This document shows, one piece after another, positions 22,874 through 37,710 of a stretch of DNA of 64,000 bases. The notes beneath the pieces were generated by a model. The model had not been told where the DNA came from, searched no databases, and saw nothing but the letters and a program-made list of their open reading frames with translations. The DNA is taken from the NCBI GenBank assembly GCA_003665825.1, contig QPFY01000012.1, positions 868,001 through 932,000 of the forward strand. The letters are read 5' to 3'. Every line of letters begins with the position of its first letter. The stretch's first letter is position 1. Both the position numbers and the translations under genes were made by a program. This DNA comes from Microbotryum silenes-acaulis. Lineage: Eukaryota > Basidiomycota > Microbotryomycetes > Microbotryales > Microbotryaceae.

Positions 22874-24337
22874 CTATGCTTCGAAGGCAGAGATGGTCGA
22901 TTCGTCAATGTCGTCGAATGAGAGTTCTTGGGTTTCGTCTCGATCCACCATTGAGAGCCAGGACGATTTCGCGGATTCCAAGTCATCTTCCTCGTCGTCA
23001 TCGGCCCCGTCTTCCATATCCCTCACGGTGTCGTTCCTCAAATGCTCGTCCTCGATGGCGAGATCGGGGTCATGGCGTTGGGTCACGTCGAGGCCACAGC
23101 ACTTTTCCGATTTCTTTGAGATGATCTTGCGGTGTTGTACGATCCACACGATGTCAAATCTGAGCATTCGCGGCATGGAAGAAGGTTCAGCATTCGCCTG
23201 ACTGGCGTCGGGGCATAAGTCGTGCGAGAGGAGACTCACCGTTTGTCGGGGTATTCGAGGCGGGCCCGGGATCCAAAGGCCTTAGCGAGATCAAGCAAAA
23301 ACGAGTGTTTCTGTGGGATCGATGCACGGGACCCAGTAAGCTTGTACCGATTGCATGCCGGCCGGGCAGCCCACTCGCCCTGCAGAAGCTCGGGGAAAGA
23401 AAAGCGTGACCTACCCAGCAAATGAGAACATCCCGTCTGCTATGCTTGGCAAACTGTCGAACAAGGTTGACGACGCAATCCGGATCATCTCGTTCGCTGA
23501 AGTTCACAAATTATTGTTTGGTCGATCAGCACCACACCTGGCCCAGGGGAACACCGAATCTAAGCCATCGAGGTTGGCCGAACGTACCAGTCCGTGATGA
23601 CATGTAATCGAAGATCCTTGGCCAAGGGGAAGACGGTGTCGTACGGACGCTTGCGAGTGCCCGTGGATGGGTTGTACGACTGGGCAATGATGAGGCCAAT
23701 GTCGTGAGATGAACGCCTGCCGAAGACCTGGTTTCGGTTCGGAGGAGGGAGTTGCGCGTTTGCCCCAATGCCAAGCCGGGATGCCAGGTGAGCGAGTGGG
23801 GCGATCACGACGGCACGTTGACCGAGCGGCGAGGTCGGATTCGGGCATGGCACGTTCGTCAACGGCGCGCCAAGACAAACGGCAAACAGGGGGAGTGGAT
23901 GTGATCAGTACGATGACTTTGCTTAGGATAAAGTGATCATGAAGTCATGGAAGTCGGTGACGGGTGTGATGGTCGCTCGAGGCGCGTCAAAAGACGCGTT
24001 GCAGGCTGTAGGTCGTGTGATGCTCTGATGCACGCACGCCTCCGCAGCCGGTGCTGATCCCGAACTGGGCTTCCCGTAGCGGACGACGAAGGAATGGAGA
24101 ACATACCTTTCGCAGGCACTGAGCGCGACGACGCCCCTTCTCACTGAGCCCTTCCCTATTGTGGCCCGGTTTCTCGCCATGTCTGATCAAGAGGATCTTG
24201 TTGGGGATTGAAGGCCGGTGGCGAGTCGCGTGCAGGGGCTCCTTGTCGACGACCGCGGCGCCAACGGGGGACGCGGTCGCCAATGCCCGACTGAGCAAAG
24301 CCCACCCGAGCAGGACCAGCACAGTCACGCCTCGCAT
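22874..24337 (-). CDS. secreted histidine phosphatase-superfamily protein (phosphoglycerate mutase-like)
   Basis: Five exons on the minus strand (24107-24337, 23588-23727, 23415-23496, 23240-23310, 22874-23159) total 270 codons in a consistent frame. The N-terminus is a signal peptide (MRGVTVLVLLGWALLSRALA). The catalytic block is KILLIRHGEK, followed by LSEKGRRRAQCLRK. Further family-like pieces: the Ser/Asp motif and GLIIAQSY; VITDC; ERDDPDC; and ICWKHSFLLDLAKAFG, carrying the second catalytic His. RFDIVWIV closes the core. The last 70 residues form an acidic, Asp/Glu-rich tail (MEDGADDDEEDDLESAKS) that is unusual for the family. The substrate is unknown; the family includes phosphomonoesterases. 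The large first intron (23728-24106) was checked for a missing exon and none is needed. Confidence 0.85.
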
Positions 24338-24807
24338 CGAAAGAACAGGTGGGCGTGTACTCTTTGACCTGGCCGGGAGTGTGAAGTTAGGCGGGTGCAC
24401 GAGCTTAACGAGCAGGATCCCGCGGTGTCTTAAGGCCGCGAAGGTCGAGGACAACGTCGAGTTCGCGAGAAAAGAGGGTGAAGTCCAGAAGCACGTGCTC
24501 CGCCGAGTTGAGCATTTCAAATCGGCTGAATTTCGCATTACGTCTGGGCACGTCGGCGCGTTACCTCATTTCTAATACAGCCGCGCGTGATTGCGCGCTG
24601 TCGTCATCGCCCGAGTGCTTTCGGCCAGCGGCTGGGCGTTTGTTTGGCTTGCAAGGGCTTGCACGCCTGAACACGACTCAACCGTCTTATTAACGGCCAC
24701 GGCGGAGAGATCCTCAGCCACCTCACCTCGTCTTACCTCGCAGAACAAAGCGTCACCTGACAGCGTCACTGCAGCTTCCCGCACAACATCTACAAGTCTC
24801 TCTAACC
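24338..24807. other. divergent intergenic region between phosphatase and CaM kinase
   Basis: Two divergent promoters share about 470 bp. No extra gene was recognised; a long minus-strand open frame here is only a 5' extension of the phosphatase first exon. Confidence 0.5.
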
Positions 24808-26933
<2,126 letters not shown>

Positions 26934-28515
26934 TTCGAGGTTTGATCGAAGATGGATATATAGCTGGCATAGCCATGCCAACGTATTTTCAAGGTGGCAG
27001 AGCATATTTTGACACGTCGGCGCGTCTCGTAATCGTGGCTATCTAGGGCGGAAACTCATTGCAGGTCAAAACAGGGGCTCAAGTTGTAACACACGGGTTA
27101 AAAACCTACCTACCTCCTACCAAGCTAGGTAACTCGCGATCAGTCATTACCAGCTCTAGATGCTTGTCGCGGGGATTCCGATCACGATCAACAGGCGGTC
27201 CAAGCGCACGTGGCCGCCATTTCGTCACGTGCGAAATGTTCCGATCAGCGAAGCTGGTGTTTGCGCCATCTTGAATCTAGTGTCTCGGAATACAGAGCTT
27301 AGAAGATCAGGAGGTGTTTCGCCTCGAGAGGATGCAGTATGTTGGGATTTGTTTTTGTTTCTTTTTTGGTTGTTGTAGATCCTTTCGGCCCATACGAGCA
27401 TCGCGCCCGTGCTCCGTCGTTGCGGTCCCGCGGCGCGCTGCCGTCTTTACGGGTCGCCACCGGTGCCACGTAGGCGCTGGACGCGTCTGGCATGTGGCAC
27501 TGAAAGTGCCTTTCCAAAGCAGGTTTGACCTTCACAACTCTTGATAAGAAAACTCGGCATCTGCCTACGCAAGTTCAAGCCAGCGGCGTGTCACTCAAAG
27601 ACATGAAAATACTGTCAGTGTCAATAGGAAAACGCAAATTTCATCGAGCTCGTTGCCTGCCCAAAATGAACAGCCTGGCGAAGCCAACGTCGAAACAGCG
27701 ATCGTCCCTGCCTCGAGAGAGACGACTCACGGCACCGATAAGCTTGCCCTGCTTCATCGCCCGACTTGAAGCCCACTGGCTTTGATCCTGTGGCTTCCAA
27801 ACGCGTACACAGAGCTGACCAGTCGGCACTACAGTGCATTCTGCAGCGCATTTTATGGTCAGTTCCGTACCACGTCTCGCTGCGGAAGACAAAGACGTGC
27901 TCACACTTTGTGCTGGCCGGCTTTTTCCACAGAATTTGCGGCAGTCGATCGAAGATTGGCCCCGCTTTCGCTACCTGTCGGGATGCGCCAGCCGGATAGG
28001 AGGCATTTCCGATACCCTGTTTTTTGGCATGTAGTTCACGGTGGAGCAGCCACACGGTCGCGGTGGAGAAAACGTTTTCCAATGCACATAGCCCGCCCGC
28101 CAATCGAGTCTCGGCGAGAAATTACGAGCCCATGTCCAGCTCAGGCCTTCTTTACCTGCCCGATCCGATCCCGCCGCCGCCGCTCGCGCAAAGTCAAAAC
28201 CGCGGGGAGCAAACAAGTTCCCCTAAAGGTCAGAAAAAAAGCAGCAGTTTTGTTGAAGCCTTTGCGTGGAATTTTCCCTCTCGTCTTGCTTGTTCTACTT
28301 CCATCACCTTCGGACGAAATTATTGTCAGGTGAGTAGTGTACACCCACCTGCTTCAAGCTGGGCTGCAGCATTGCAGGAGTCGCACGTCGCTGACTCGAG
28401 TGAACGCCTCTTCGCGTGACCCAGCCCCCCTCCGTTGAAAGCTCTTGAATAGCCCCACACCTTCGCTTAGCGCACGCCTTTCGCCCGACCTCCACCACTA
28501 CCCGCCCCGCTCGAC
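26934..28515. other. 1.6-kb intergenic stretch without a recognised gene
   Basis: Several overlapping open frames on both strands reach 120-180 codons, but none shows a protein family, consistent splice sites or a hydrophobic pattern. I see no gene here. Confidence 0.45.
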
Positions 28516-29477
28516 ATGAACTACGAGAAGCAACCCCAAGAGCAATACCAAGGCCAACCCCAGGGCCAGCCGTATATCACGAACCAGCCGATGGGCATGT
28601 CGGGCATGTCGGTTGACACCTTGAACCCTCTCGGCCTCGCGCGCAACCCGGAGGGCAAGCGAAGCTTCAACACGACCTGCTGTGGCACGATGAGCAAGTC
28701 CCCTGGCTTCTGCATTGCCGCGGCGTGCGCGTAAGTCCTACCCTGTATTCTGCTCAACCTCTCGTGGTGTGGTTTCTCCCCTTCCATGGGGAGCATCCTG
28801 GCAGTGGATCGTCGTGACTGGTGTGGGGGCGCTTCCGAGACTGACCTGCTGGCTGTTCCCGGACGCCGGGCCCTGAACCTTCCCTTGGCGCGCGACGACC
28901 CGTAAATCAACCTACGCATCGCCCAATCGCCCCACCGCAACACAGACCTTGCCTGACTTTTGGTACCAACAAGACCAAATACTCGGCCCTCAAGGCGAAC
29001 CAAGTCTCGACCGACGATGGTGAGTCAAAGTTCTTCTTTCATGTGGACTTGTGGGCGGTGGCACCCGCTGGGCAGCGGCCTCTACTGCCTCTCGACTCGC
29101 GCGGGGGGCGGGGCGGTGTTTTGTTGCTTGTTGCCCGATCAAGCCAGACGCGCGCATCAACCGCTTGGAAGGATCTTGAGGACGACTTGCTGACCGAACA
29201 AAACTTTTGATCTCGTTTACTTCCCTCCCACCCAGGTTACGTCGGAGGCAACTGCTGCGCCTTCTACCTGATGCAGTGCATTGGTCTCGGCTGCATCCTC
29301 GATCTGATGCTCCGCAGCGACATGCGTGAACGCGCCGGGATCGAAGGTAGTGGTTGCGGTGATTGCATGATGTCGTGCTTCTGCTCGCCGTGCTCGCAGA
29401 CGCAGCAGCACCTCGAGATCGTCGAGGAGGAGAGGGTCCGCATAGCCCAGCTCCCCGCCGGTGTGCTCACGCAGTGA
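28516..29477 (+). CDS. PLAC8-family cysteine-rich protein
   Basis: Exons 28516-28730, 28946-29019 and 29236-29477 total 177 codons. The N-terminus is Gln/Pro/Gly-rich (QPQGQPYITNQPMGMSG), as in many fungal PLAC8 proteins. The family core is present across the joined exons: CIAAACAPCLTFGTNKTKY, YVGGNCCAFYLMQCIGLGC, RSDMRERAGIEGSGCGDCMM and SCFCSPCSQTQQHLEI. Cys clusters around hydrophobic stretches suggest membrane association. The family's functions include metal tolerance and cell-size control in plants; in fungi the role is not known to me. Introns are 215 and 216 bp, longer than average. The start ATG is in a good context (gacATGA). Confidence 0.88.
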
Positions 29478-30705
29478 TCATGGGCTGGTGTTATAGGCAC
29501 TCGGGGTTTGTCCTCCGGTGCCTCGCGCTCGTTCTCTCTCTGTCTCTTTTGTCTCTTCGCGCTCTCTTGGGTCTTTTCTCTTTCCGTTTTCTCGGGACTT
29601 TTTATTATCCCATGAGGCTACACCATCTGTCTTTCTCTCGGGCAATCTAATTCATGTGTCATCCCAGCTCAGCTGTGGTACTACCCGGCCGTACTAGCCT
29701 GAACCGGTGGTGCTGTCCGCGCCGGCGCCGGCATGAGCCCAAACCGAGCTGAATTGCTCCAAGATCCTGGACAGGTTCGTAGCAGTGGCTGAAACCTAGC
29801 AGAGAACGCGAAGATGTGGCAAGAAACACGCAGCGCGAGGACCGCAGAGCGCTCCCGGAGAGTTTGAATGTTTAGGCTCGACTGTTGCTGCTGGTCAGCC
29901 CGCGCCTTTTCCACAAGCTTGCGATCAAACAGGGCACAAGCGGGTCCAAGCGGGGCAGAGCGGGGCGCACACAAAGCGCGTCACCAAGTCGGACCAAGTC
30001 GAGCCCATCGTGGGTCGCCTTTTGAGCAGCTGCCAGCTCAACCCACCGCCCGCATCTTCACCGAGCATACGAGCACGCGACCTGAATCGTTCATATTGTG
30101 ACTCTACACGACCTCATCGGCCCCAGTCAGCCATCGGATCAGGAGGCTGCACCGGTGCTCGATTGCATCTGTCCGCTCGGGTGAGCAAGTGTGGATCCTG
30201 TTCGGCTTTCAGCAACTGGTGAGTGCTATTCAGCAGTTGTGAAGGTTGCACCAAAAGAGTTCGGGTTGCAGAATACTTGCTGTGCTCCTATTCGGTGTAA
30301 GCTGCTGCTGCCGATCGTACGAGCTCAGCCCCTTCACGTGAAGGCGGTCCAGCTCCCGCCTCACCAACCCACGTCGCACACGCTTCGACCTCCGGCTAGG
30401 CTCAAGCTCACCAGATAATCGGAACAGAGATCGATATTGCCGTTCGTTGCGTGTGGACCCTGGGGAGAGAACAACCTGTGCTGGTCACTCGCATCGTGGT
30501 GAAACTGGGAGCGTGAGGAGCGTTGAGCGCGGGCCCACCACATCACATCCACGCCTATAATCAAGATCACCAGTCCGTTCAAGCTAAGATGGCTGACTAT
30601 GTACGGCTCTGATCCCACCAACAGTCTCCGACATTGAACGAGCGCCGCTCCGCATCGCCCTCGTCGTGAACGGCGTGCAGTCACACCTGAACGGGCGTCA
30701 TCAAG
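29478..30705. other. 1.2-kb intergenic stretch
   Basis: A pyrimidine-rich 3' region (29528-29600) follows the PLAC8 gene. The rest is leader and promoter of the striatin-like gene. No gene was recognised. Confidence 0.5.
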
Positions 30706-32514
<1,809 letters not shown>

Positions 32515-33565
32515 GGCCGATCAGAAGGAGCGTTAGATGTCCAAGAGTGCGCACAAGATTTCTCTTCCGTTGACCCTGAATCGTGGAAGCGACAGACTTC
32601 GTATTTCGATGACACATTAGTATACAGCTTTTACCTCTGCTTTCGCACGCTTTTCGAGACCGCATGACAACACTTCTCTCGAGGCGCTTGTTTTCCTAGA
32701 TTTCTGCTTTCTCCTCCGGGTCCCTCCCTGTGTTCGTGTTTAACGTTCTTTTTCTCTCCCGCACTTTGAGGCTTCTCCCTTTTTTGTTACTCTTTTGTCT
32801 TCTACGATATTTGAACTGCATGCTCTGAGCCGAAAGTAACAGTGAACCAAAGTTTCACATATATGAGCACAAAGGTGATGGTGAAAATGGTGAGAAGTTT
32901 TTCTTTGGAAATCTTCACTTGCTTTTCGGAACGAGGTGGGACCGGCGAGAGGGAGCGTGGGGAAAAGGTTCGGGCCTCGAGTCTTACTGAAAGAAAAGAA
33001 GGTAGATTAGCGTGCCATTGTTACATCGTGTTGAAAACGTCCTTCGATGACTGTAGTGTAGGAATGGGGGGCGGATCGCGCAAGCTCGAGCCTCACAGCG
33101 CGGCAGAGCATGCTCAACGCCAGCCACGCCAGCCCCCCCTGTGAGCGCCCAACCCGCCCCCTCTGAGCTGCCGGCGGCCGCTCGAAGTTAGCTTATCGCG
33201 TGCGCAATGCAAGTTAGAGTGATGAGAGCGACCAGAAGCAGGCCCTTCGGTTTCTAATTCTGAAAGGGAGTGATGTTCTGTAGCAGTAGCAGGTGGCCGG
33301 GTAGCTCTCACGTTCTGGCGGTTCTGGGAACTCGAATCGACGTCGATCAGTCCTTGAACTCCTAAAAACTACATCTGCAACAGCGGCGCGCGCTTTCAGC
33401 ATTCCTCCACAAAGCTTGTCTCTGGAGAAGGGGAGAAGGTGCTTCTTCATGTGTGCCTGGTCGTTCCGTTGCGTAATGCACCGTGCTACAGGTCCCCGAG
33501 AAATTGCCAAGGCACACGATAAAGATTCCCCCCACTAGAAGGAGCCCTTTCCGACTCAGGCGCTA
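32515..33565. other. 1.05-kb intergenic stretch
   Basis: A T/C-rich 3' region follows the striatin-like gene near 32680-32815. No WD40 coding sequence or other gene was recognised. Confidence 0.5.
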
Positions 33566-34081
33566 GGGGGGTTCATTGCCGGTGAAGCTCACAATGTCGA
33601 AGTATGGTGAGTCAGCTCGTGCGACGTTCACCTCTCGCTCGTCGGTCGGTCGCACAGGGGGGTTCACTCCCTCGGCCTCGGCTTCGGACTCGGACTCGAC
33701 CAGGCTCGCTCCATCATCATGCATCACCATGATTCATCGTGCTGACTCTTTGCATTACTCTGTTGTTCCTCATCAGGTCATCTCTCTACCTTCTTTGAAT
33801 ACTGGGTGGATCGTGCAGGGAATCTTTTACAGTGAGTACTCTGACTCCTTGAGCTCGATGATCGCTCAAAGGTCTTTGTGAGGCTCGGCCGGGCGCTGAC
33901 CAGGCATCCCATCCCCCGGCTCACGCGTCTGGGACATTTGTGGTTTTTGTTTTGTTTTGTTTTGTCCAGACCTGGCGGAAGCAATAGGCGCGCGTTTCTT
34001 TTTGTCCATAGTTCTTTTTTGTCGTAGACAGTACCGGTGGGCCCCCGAGCAGCCTTCCGCACGGGTTTGTAAGTTTACCCC
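33566..34081. repeat. dispersed ~500-bp repeat, copy 1
   Basis: Matches 59365-59852 in the opposite orientation, with high identity by eye. Shared landmarks: the end beginning with a G-run then ttcattgccggtgaagctca, gggttcactccctcgg, a TTTTG-repeat tract (gttttgttttgttttgt), cagtaccggtgggcccc, and the end ggtttgtaagtttacccc. Both copies begin with a run of G and end with a run of C. No conserved coding frame is apparent. Differences include a Ser-encoding tctcggact insertion and small indels. It sits 236 bp upstream of the GH105 gene. Confidence 0.85.
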
Positions 34082-35746
34082 GTTTCCTCACGTCATCCAG
34101 ATTACCCGTCACAACGGCTTCGCATTACGACTCACAAGTCCCGAGTCGCCGGGGTGAAACCAGGTTCCAGTGGGTTGTGATATAGTTAGCCGCGCACTGG
34201 ACGAACCCTTCTCACCTCCTTCTTCGTCCTGCATCCATCCTATTTCGAACGTGTATTGCGACTATTCTCCCTCCGTCATCGGAAGACCGTTCAAGCTCAG
34301 GTCACTCGTGGAAAATCATGACTGTCGGAGCGCGCGGATCCGGGACGACCTCGCGCAGGGTTTGCCTGTCGCCTCGGGCGCCGAGGAGTCGGCGATCACA
34401 CCTGATACCCTCTCAAGCCATCGTGGGCGCGGTGGGGATCCTATGCCTAGCCATCCGTTGTTGCACGACTTTGGTCAATGCTGCAGTTTTGCCCAAGCGC
34501 GCAGAGCCGGTCATGTCGACTTATCTGGTCAACAAGGTCAAGGGACAGGCGGCGCAAGCTTCGACGGACACGTGAGTTCGCCCTCGGCAACTACTCGTCG
34601 TCGAGTCGTTTTGGGTGGAAGAATGCAAATCTGATTCGTAAATCTTTGACTCTCGAATCTGATATCCGTCTACATTGCACAGCTGGGTGTCGGGGACGTT
34701 CACCGAAGCTTTGCTCGAGCTCTACTACCCTCAACTCACCGTGTTCAACCCAAGTATCTCATCACAACTAGCTGCGACCAGTTTCTCATCCAGCTCTACC
34801 CCGAGCGCATCGAACGACATCATCGCTTCCTGGGCCAGCCAAAGACCATCTTCCACAAACCAGTTCGCCTACGTTTCAGGAGGGGCCGCGGGAGATCCTG
34901 CTTCGCTCGGGTGGGCTTGGATCGTCGCTTCAAAAACGGTTGCGAGTAGCGCCACCAAGACGAATCATGAGCGTATCGTTCAGCAAGATATTGGGTACCT
35001 TGGGACGGTGCCTAGGACGAGTGATGGCGCGGTGAGTCACCGCCCGAGCAGCGAGCCCGTACAACTCTGGTCGGATTTCATCTGTGAGTGTTCGGTGCTC
35101 GGCTGAAGACGTTGTTTCGGCGGGGACACCCTTGACTGATGAAGATAGTTGTACGTGTCAGACATGGTCCCACCCTTCTTGGCCGGTCGAGGTCTGGAAA
35201 CGAACAACGCGACACTCTTGCTCCAGGCCTACACGCAGATCAAGATCTACCGGTGCTACTTGCAAGACCGTCGCACGGGTTTGTGGAAGCATGTTGATTT
35301 GGGAAATTGGCAAGACAGTGGTCTTTGGGCGACAGGTGAGATTGGGAACATTACTACTGAGGAGTTCCGGTTCGGAGGATAGATAGCCACGCACGCGGAT
35401 CTGACCCCTGTTCCAACTTCTTTGACGAGCGCAGGCAATGGCTGGGCAGCCGCAGGCATGACGCGTGTGCTCGCGTCGATGATGCATTCCTCTGCACCAA
35501 GTGCATTTTCCTCCGAAATTGACGATCTTGTTACTTGGATATCGGAGATCATCAATGCGGGTTTTGCTCGGCTTGATGTTAGTCTCGTCTATTCCAGTGC
35601 GAGCCAGAATTAAGGAAGCTGACGGGCTGCGTTGCTTACCACTTCAATCTCAGAGCAATGGCATGATCCCCAACTACTTCGGTGACTCCAACACCTTTTC
35701 TGATTCCGCTTCCTCGGCCCTCCTCGCCAGTGTCCCCTTCCGACTC

Positions 35747-35751
35747 GCCCA
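35747..35751. repeat. 5-bp target-site duplication, left copy (gccca)
   Basis: The same five bases occur at 40980-40984 on the other side of the retroelement. Removing one copy plus the element restores the GH105 reading frame. Confidence 0.9.
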
Positions 35752-35998
35752 TATCGCAGAAAAGATGCGAGCGCGAAAGTAAAGCCTTCCGATAGGTGAG
35801 GGTGCACGACGCCGAGAAGTCAGGACCACAATGTAGAGCGAGTGATGAGAAAGCTACCAAGAGTAAACAGCCGCGCGGGAAGAAAGCCCCGCGCGCTCCC
35901 TAACTTAAACAGATCAAACTCCAATACCAAAGTTACTAATGACTAAACGCACGCGCATCCGCGCAGATACCACAGGCACAGACACATATCAAATGACA
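35752..35998 (-). repeat. 3' LTR of the copia element (247 bp)
   Basis: On the minus strand it begins TGTCATTTG and ends GCGATA. It matches the 5' LTR at 40652-40979 apart from scattered substitutions and the extra block in that copy. The stop codon of pol lies just inside its first bases. Confidence 0.93.
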
Positions 35999-37710
35999 CT
36001 CCCACATGCCAAGGTAGCCAGCGAGACCATCCCGAGTCTCTCGCGATGCGTAGCGAACTTGAGCTTGGATAGGGGTTTTGTCAAAATGTCGGCCGTGTTC
36101 AGATCGGTCGGACAGTAGCGGAGATCGATATCGCCAACCTCGATTCGTTCGCGTAGATAGAAATGATGCACATTCCAATGGCGAGTACGACCTTGAGCTC
36201 CGGGATTCTTCGCCAAATCGATGCAAGGTTGGTTGTCCTCGTGCAGAACAGTAGATCGACCTTGATTGATGCGAAGTTCGGACGCCAGGTTGCGAAGACC
36301 GATAGCCTCCTTTGCTGCGGTTGAAGCAGCCAGAGTCTCAGACTCTGCTGTAGAAGAAGCGACCATCGTTTGTTGCTTCGACTTCCAGGAAATGGCAGCG
36401 CCAGCCATAATAACGACATACGCTCCCACAGATCTGCCGTTGTCGTGATCGCAACCAAACGACGCGTCACTGTACACCTCGAACTTGGTAGAACCGCCTA
36501 CGCGGTAGAGTAGCCCATAGTCGACGGTGTCAGAAAGATAGCGAAAGATTCGCTTGACGCAGATCCAGTCTCCTTCGGTTGGAGCAGCCACGCACTTCGC
36601 CACCGCACGAACAGAAGTCGCGATATCGGGACGAACACGTTGCGCAGCATATTGTAGTGCTCCCACAGCCGATTGGTAGACGAGAATGTCGGAGAACGGA
36701 GCAGTAGAAGACGAAACGACGCGATCCTCCATGGGAGTCGCGACCGGCTTCTTCGACTTGCTTTCGAAGGTGTAGTGTTCGAGTAAGCCTCGAATGTACT
36801 TTGATTGGTGGACGAAGATAAAATCCTTGGTACGAATAAACTCGAGACCGAGGAACGTCTTGACCGGGCCAAGTCGCTTGAGCTTGTAGACCGCATCGAA
36901 AGCCGAAATCTCGGAGTCCAGAAAAGCCTGGTTGTTCGATGCAGCAAGCCCATCATCAACGTACAATGTGATGATCGCGAACGACTTGCCATGATACTTG
37001 AAGTAGAGACAAGCATCGACATTGGAGCGCGTATAGCCGCGATCCGTCATCAGCTTGTGGAGAGCCGCGTTCCATTGCCGAGGAGCTTGCTTGGTGCCAT
37101 ACATGGATTTGAGGAGCTTGAGAGCGTGACCGGGCTGAGAACCACCAGTCCATCCTTCAGGAACCTTCATGTAGACATCCTCCTCCATGATCCCGTTGAG
37201 AAACGCAGAATCATAGTCGAACTGTTCGAGGACGAGTCCGAGAGCGGCAGAAATCGCGATGAGAAACAAGATCGTCGTGATCGACGAGACAGGAGCAAAC
37301 GTCTCGTTGTAGTCAATCCCAAGTCGTTGAGCAAAGCCTTGGATGACGAGACGAGCCTTGTAGCTGATGATGTTGCCTTCAGCGTCTTCCTTCCGAGTGA
37401 ACACCCAACGATAGCCCAGGGCGCGTGCCCCGGTGGGTAACCTCGTAAGCTTGAAGACCTTGTGCAATTTGAATGAGCCCAACTCCTTGTCAGAAGCGGC
37501 CATCCAGTGTTTGGCCTCAGGAGAGGCCATCGCTTCCACAAACGTTTTGGGAAGCGGGGGGTGACGAGACGAAACCATAGCAATGAGCTCTGGTGGACGA
37601 CGGTAGACCGAGCGAGTAGACACGACACGAAGGGCGCCTGCACGATGCTGAGCACGCAGGCGAGTCGGTAAAATGTTACCGGCATCGACGTTCTCGAGCG
37701 CACCAGGGTT
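35989..37710 (-). pseudogene. copia reverse transcriptase and RNase H segment
   Basis: Follows the in-frame UGA at 37711-37713 in the same frame as the preceding pol block. RT motifs: WKHWM-type start ([15 protein letters not shown]), [57 protein letters not shown] and the catalytic [10 protein letters not shown]. RNase [28 protein letters not shown] and the C-terminal [11 protein letters not shown]. Ends with TGA inside the 3' LTR. No further disruption is seen. Internal initiation is possible but unproven. Confidence 0.92.
35999..36010 (-). other. probable polypurine tract
   Basis: The minus strand immediately before the 3' LTR reads GGCATGTGGGAG. It is short and only partly purine; its position suggests second-strand priming. 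Confidence 0.5.

Noticed and set aside
23187..23414. Continuous read-through frame in the phosphatase (VGHAFLSPSF...)
   Set aside because: A canonical intron (23311-23414) joins ICW to KHSFLLDLAKAFG, restoring the family's second histidine.
26934..28515. Several 120-180 codon frames on both strands
   Set aside because: They overlap one another, carry no recognisable domain and have no consistent exon partners.
35752..35782. GH105 frame continuing as HIAEKMRARK
   Set aside because: Those codons belong to the LTR, since the same bases recur at 40652; not native C-terminus.
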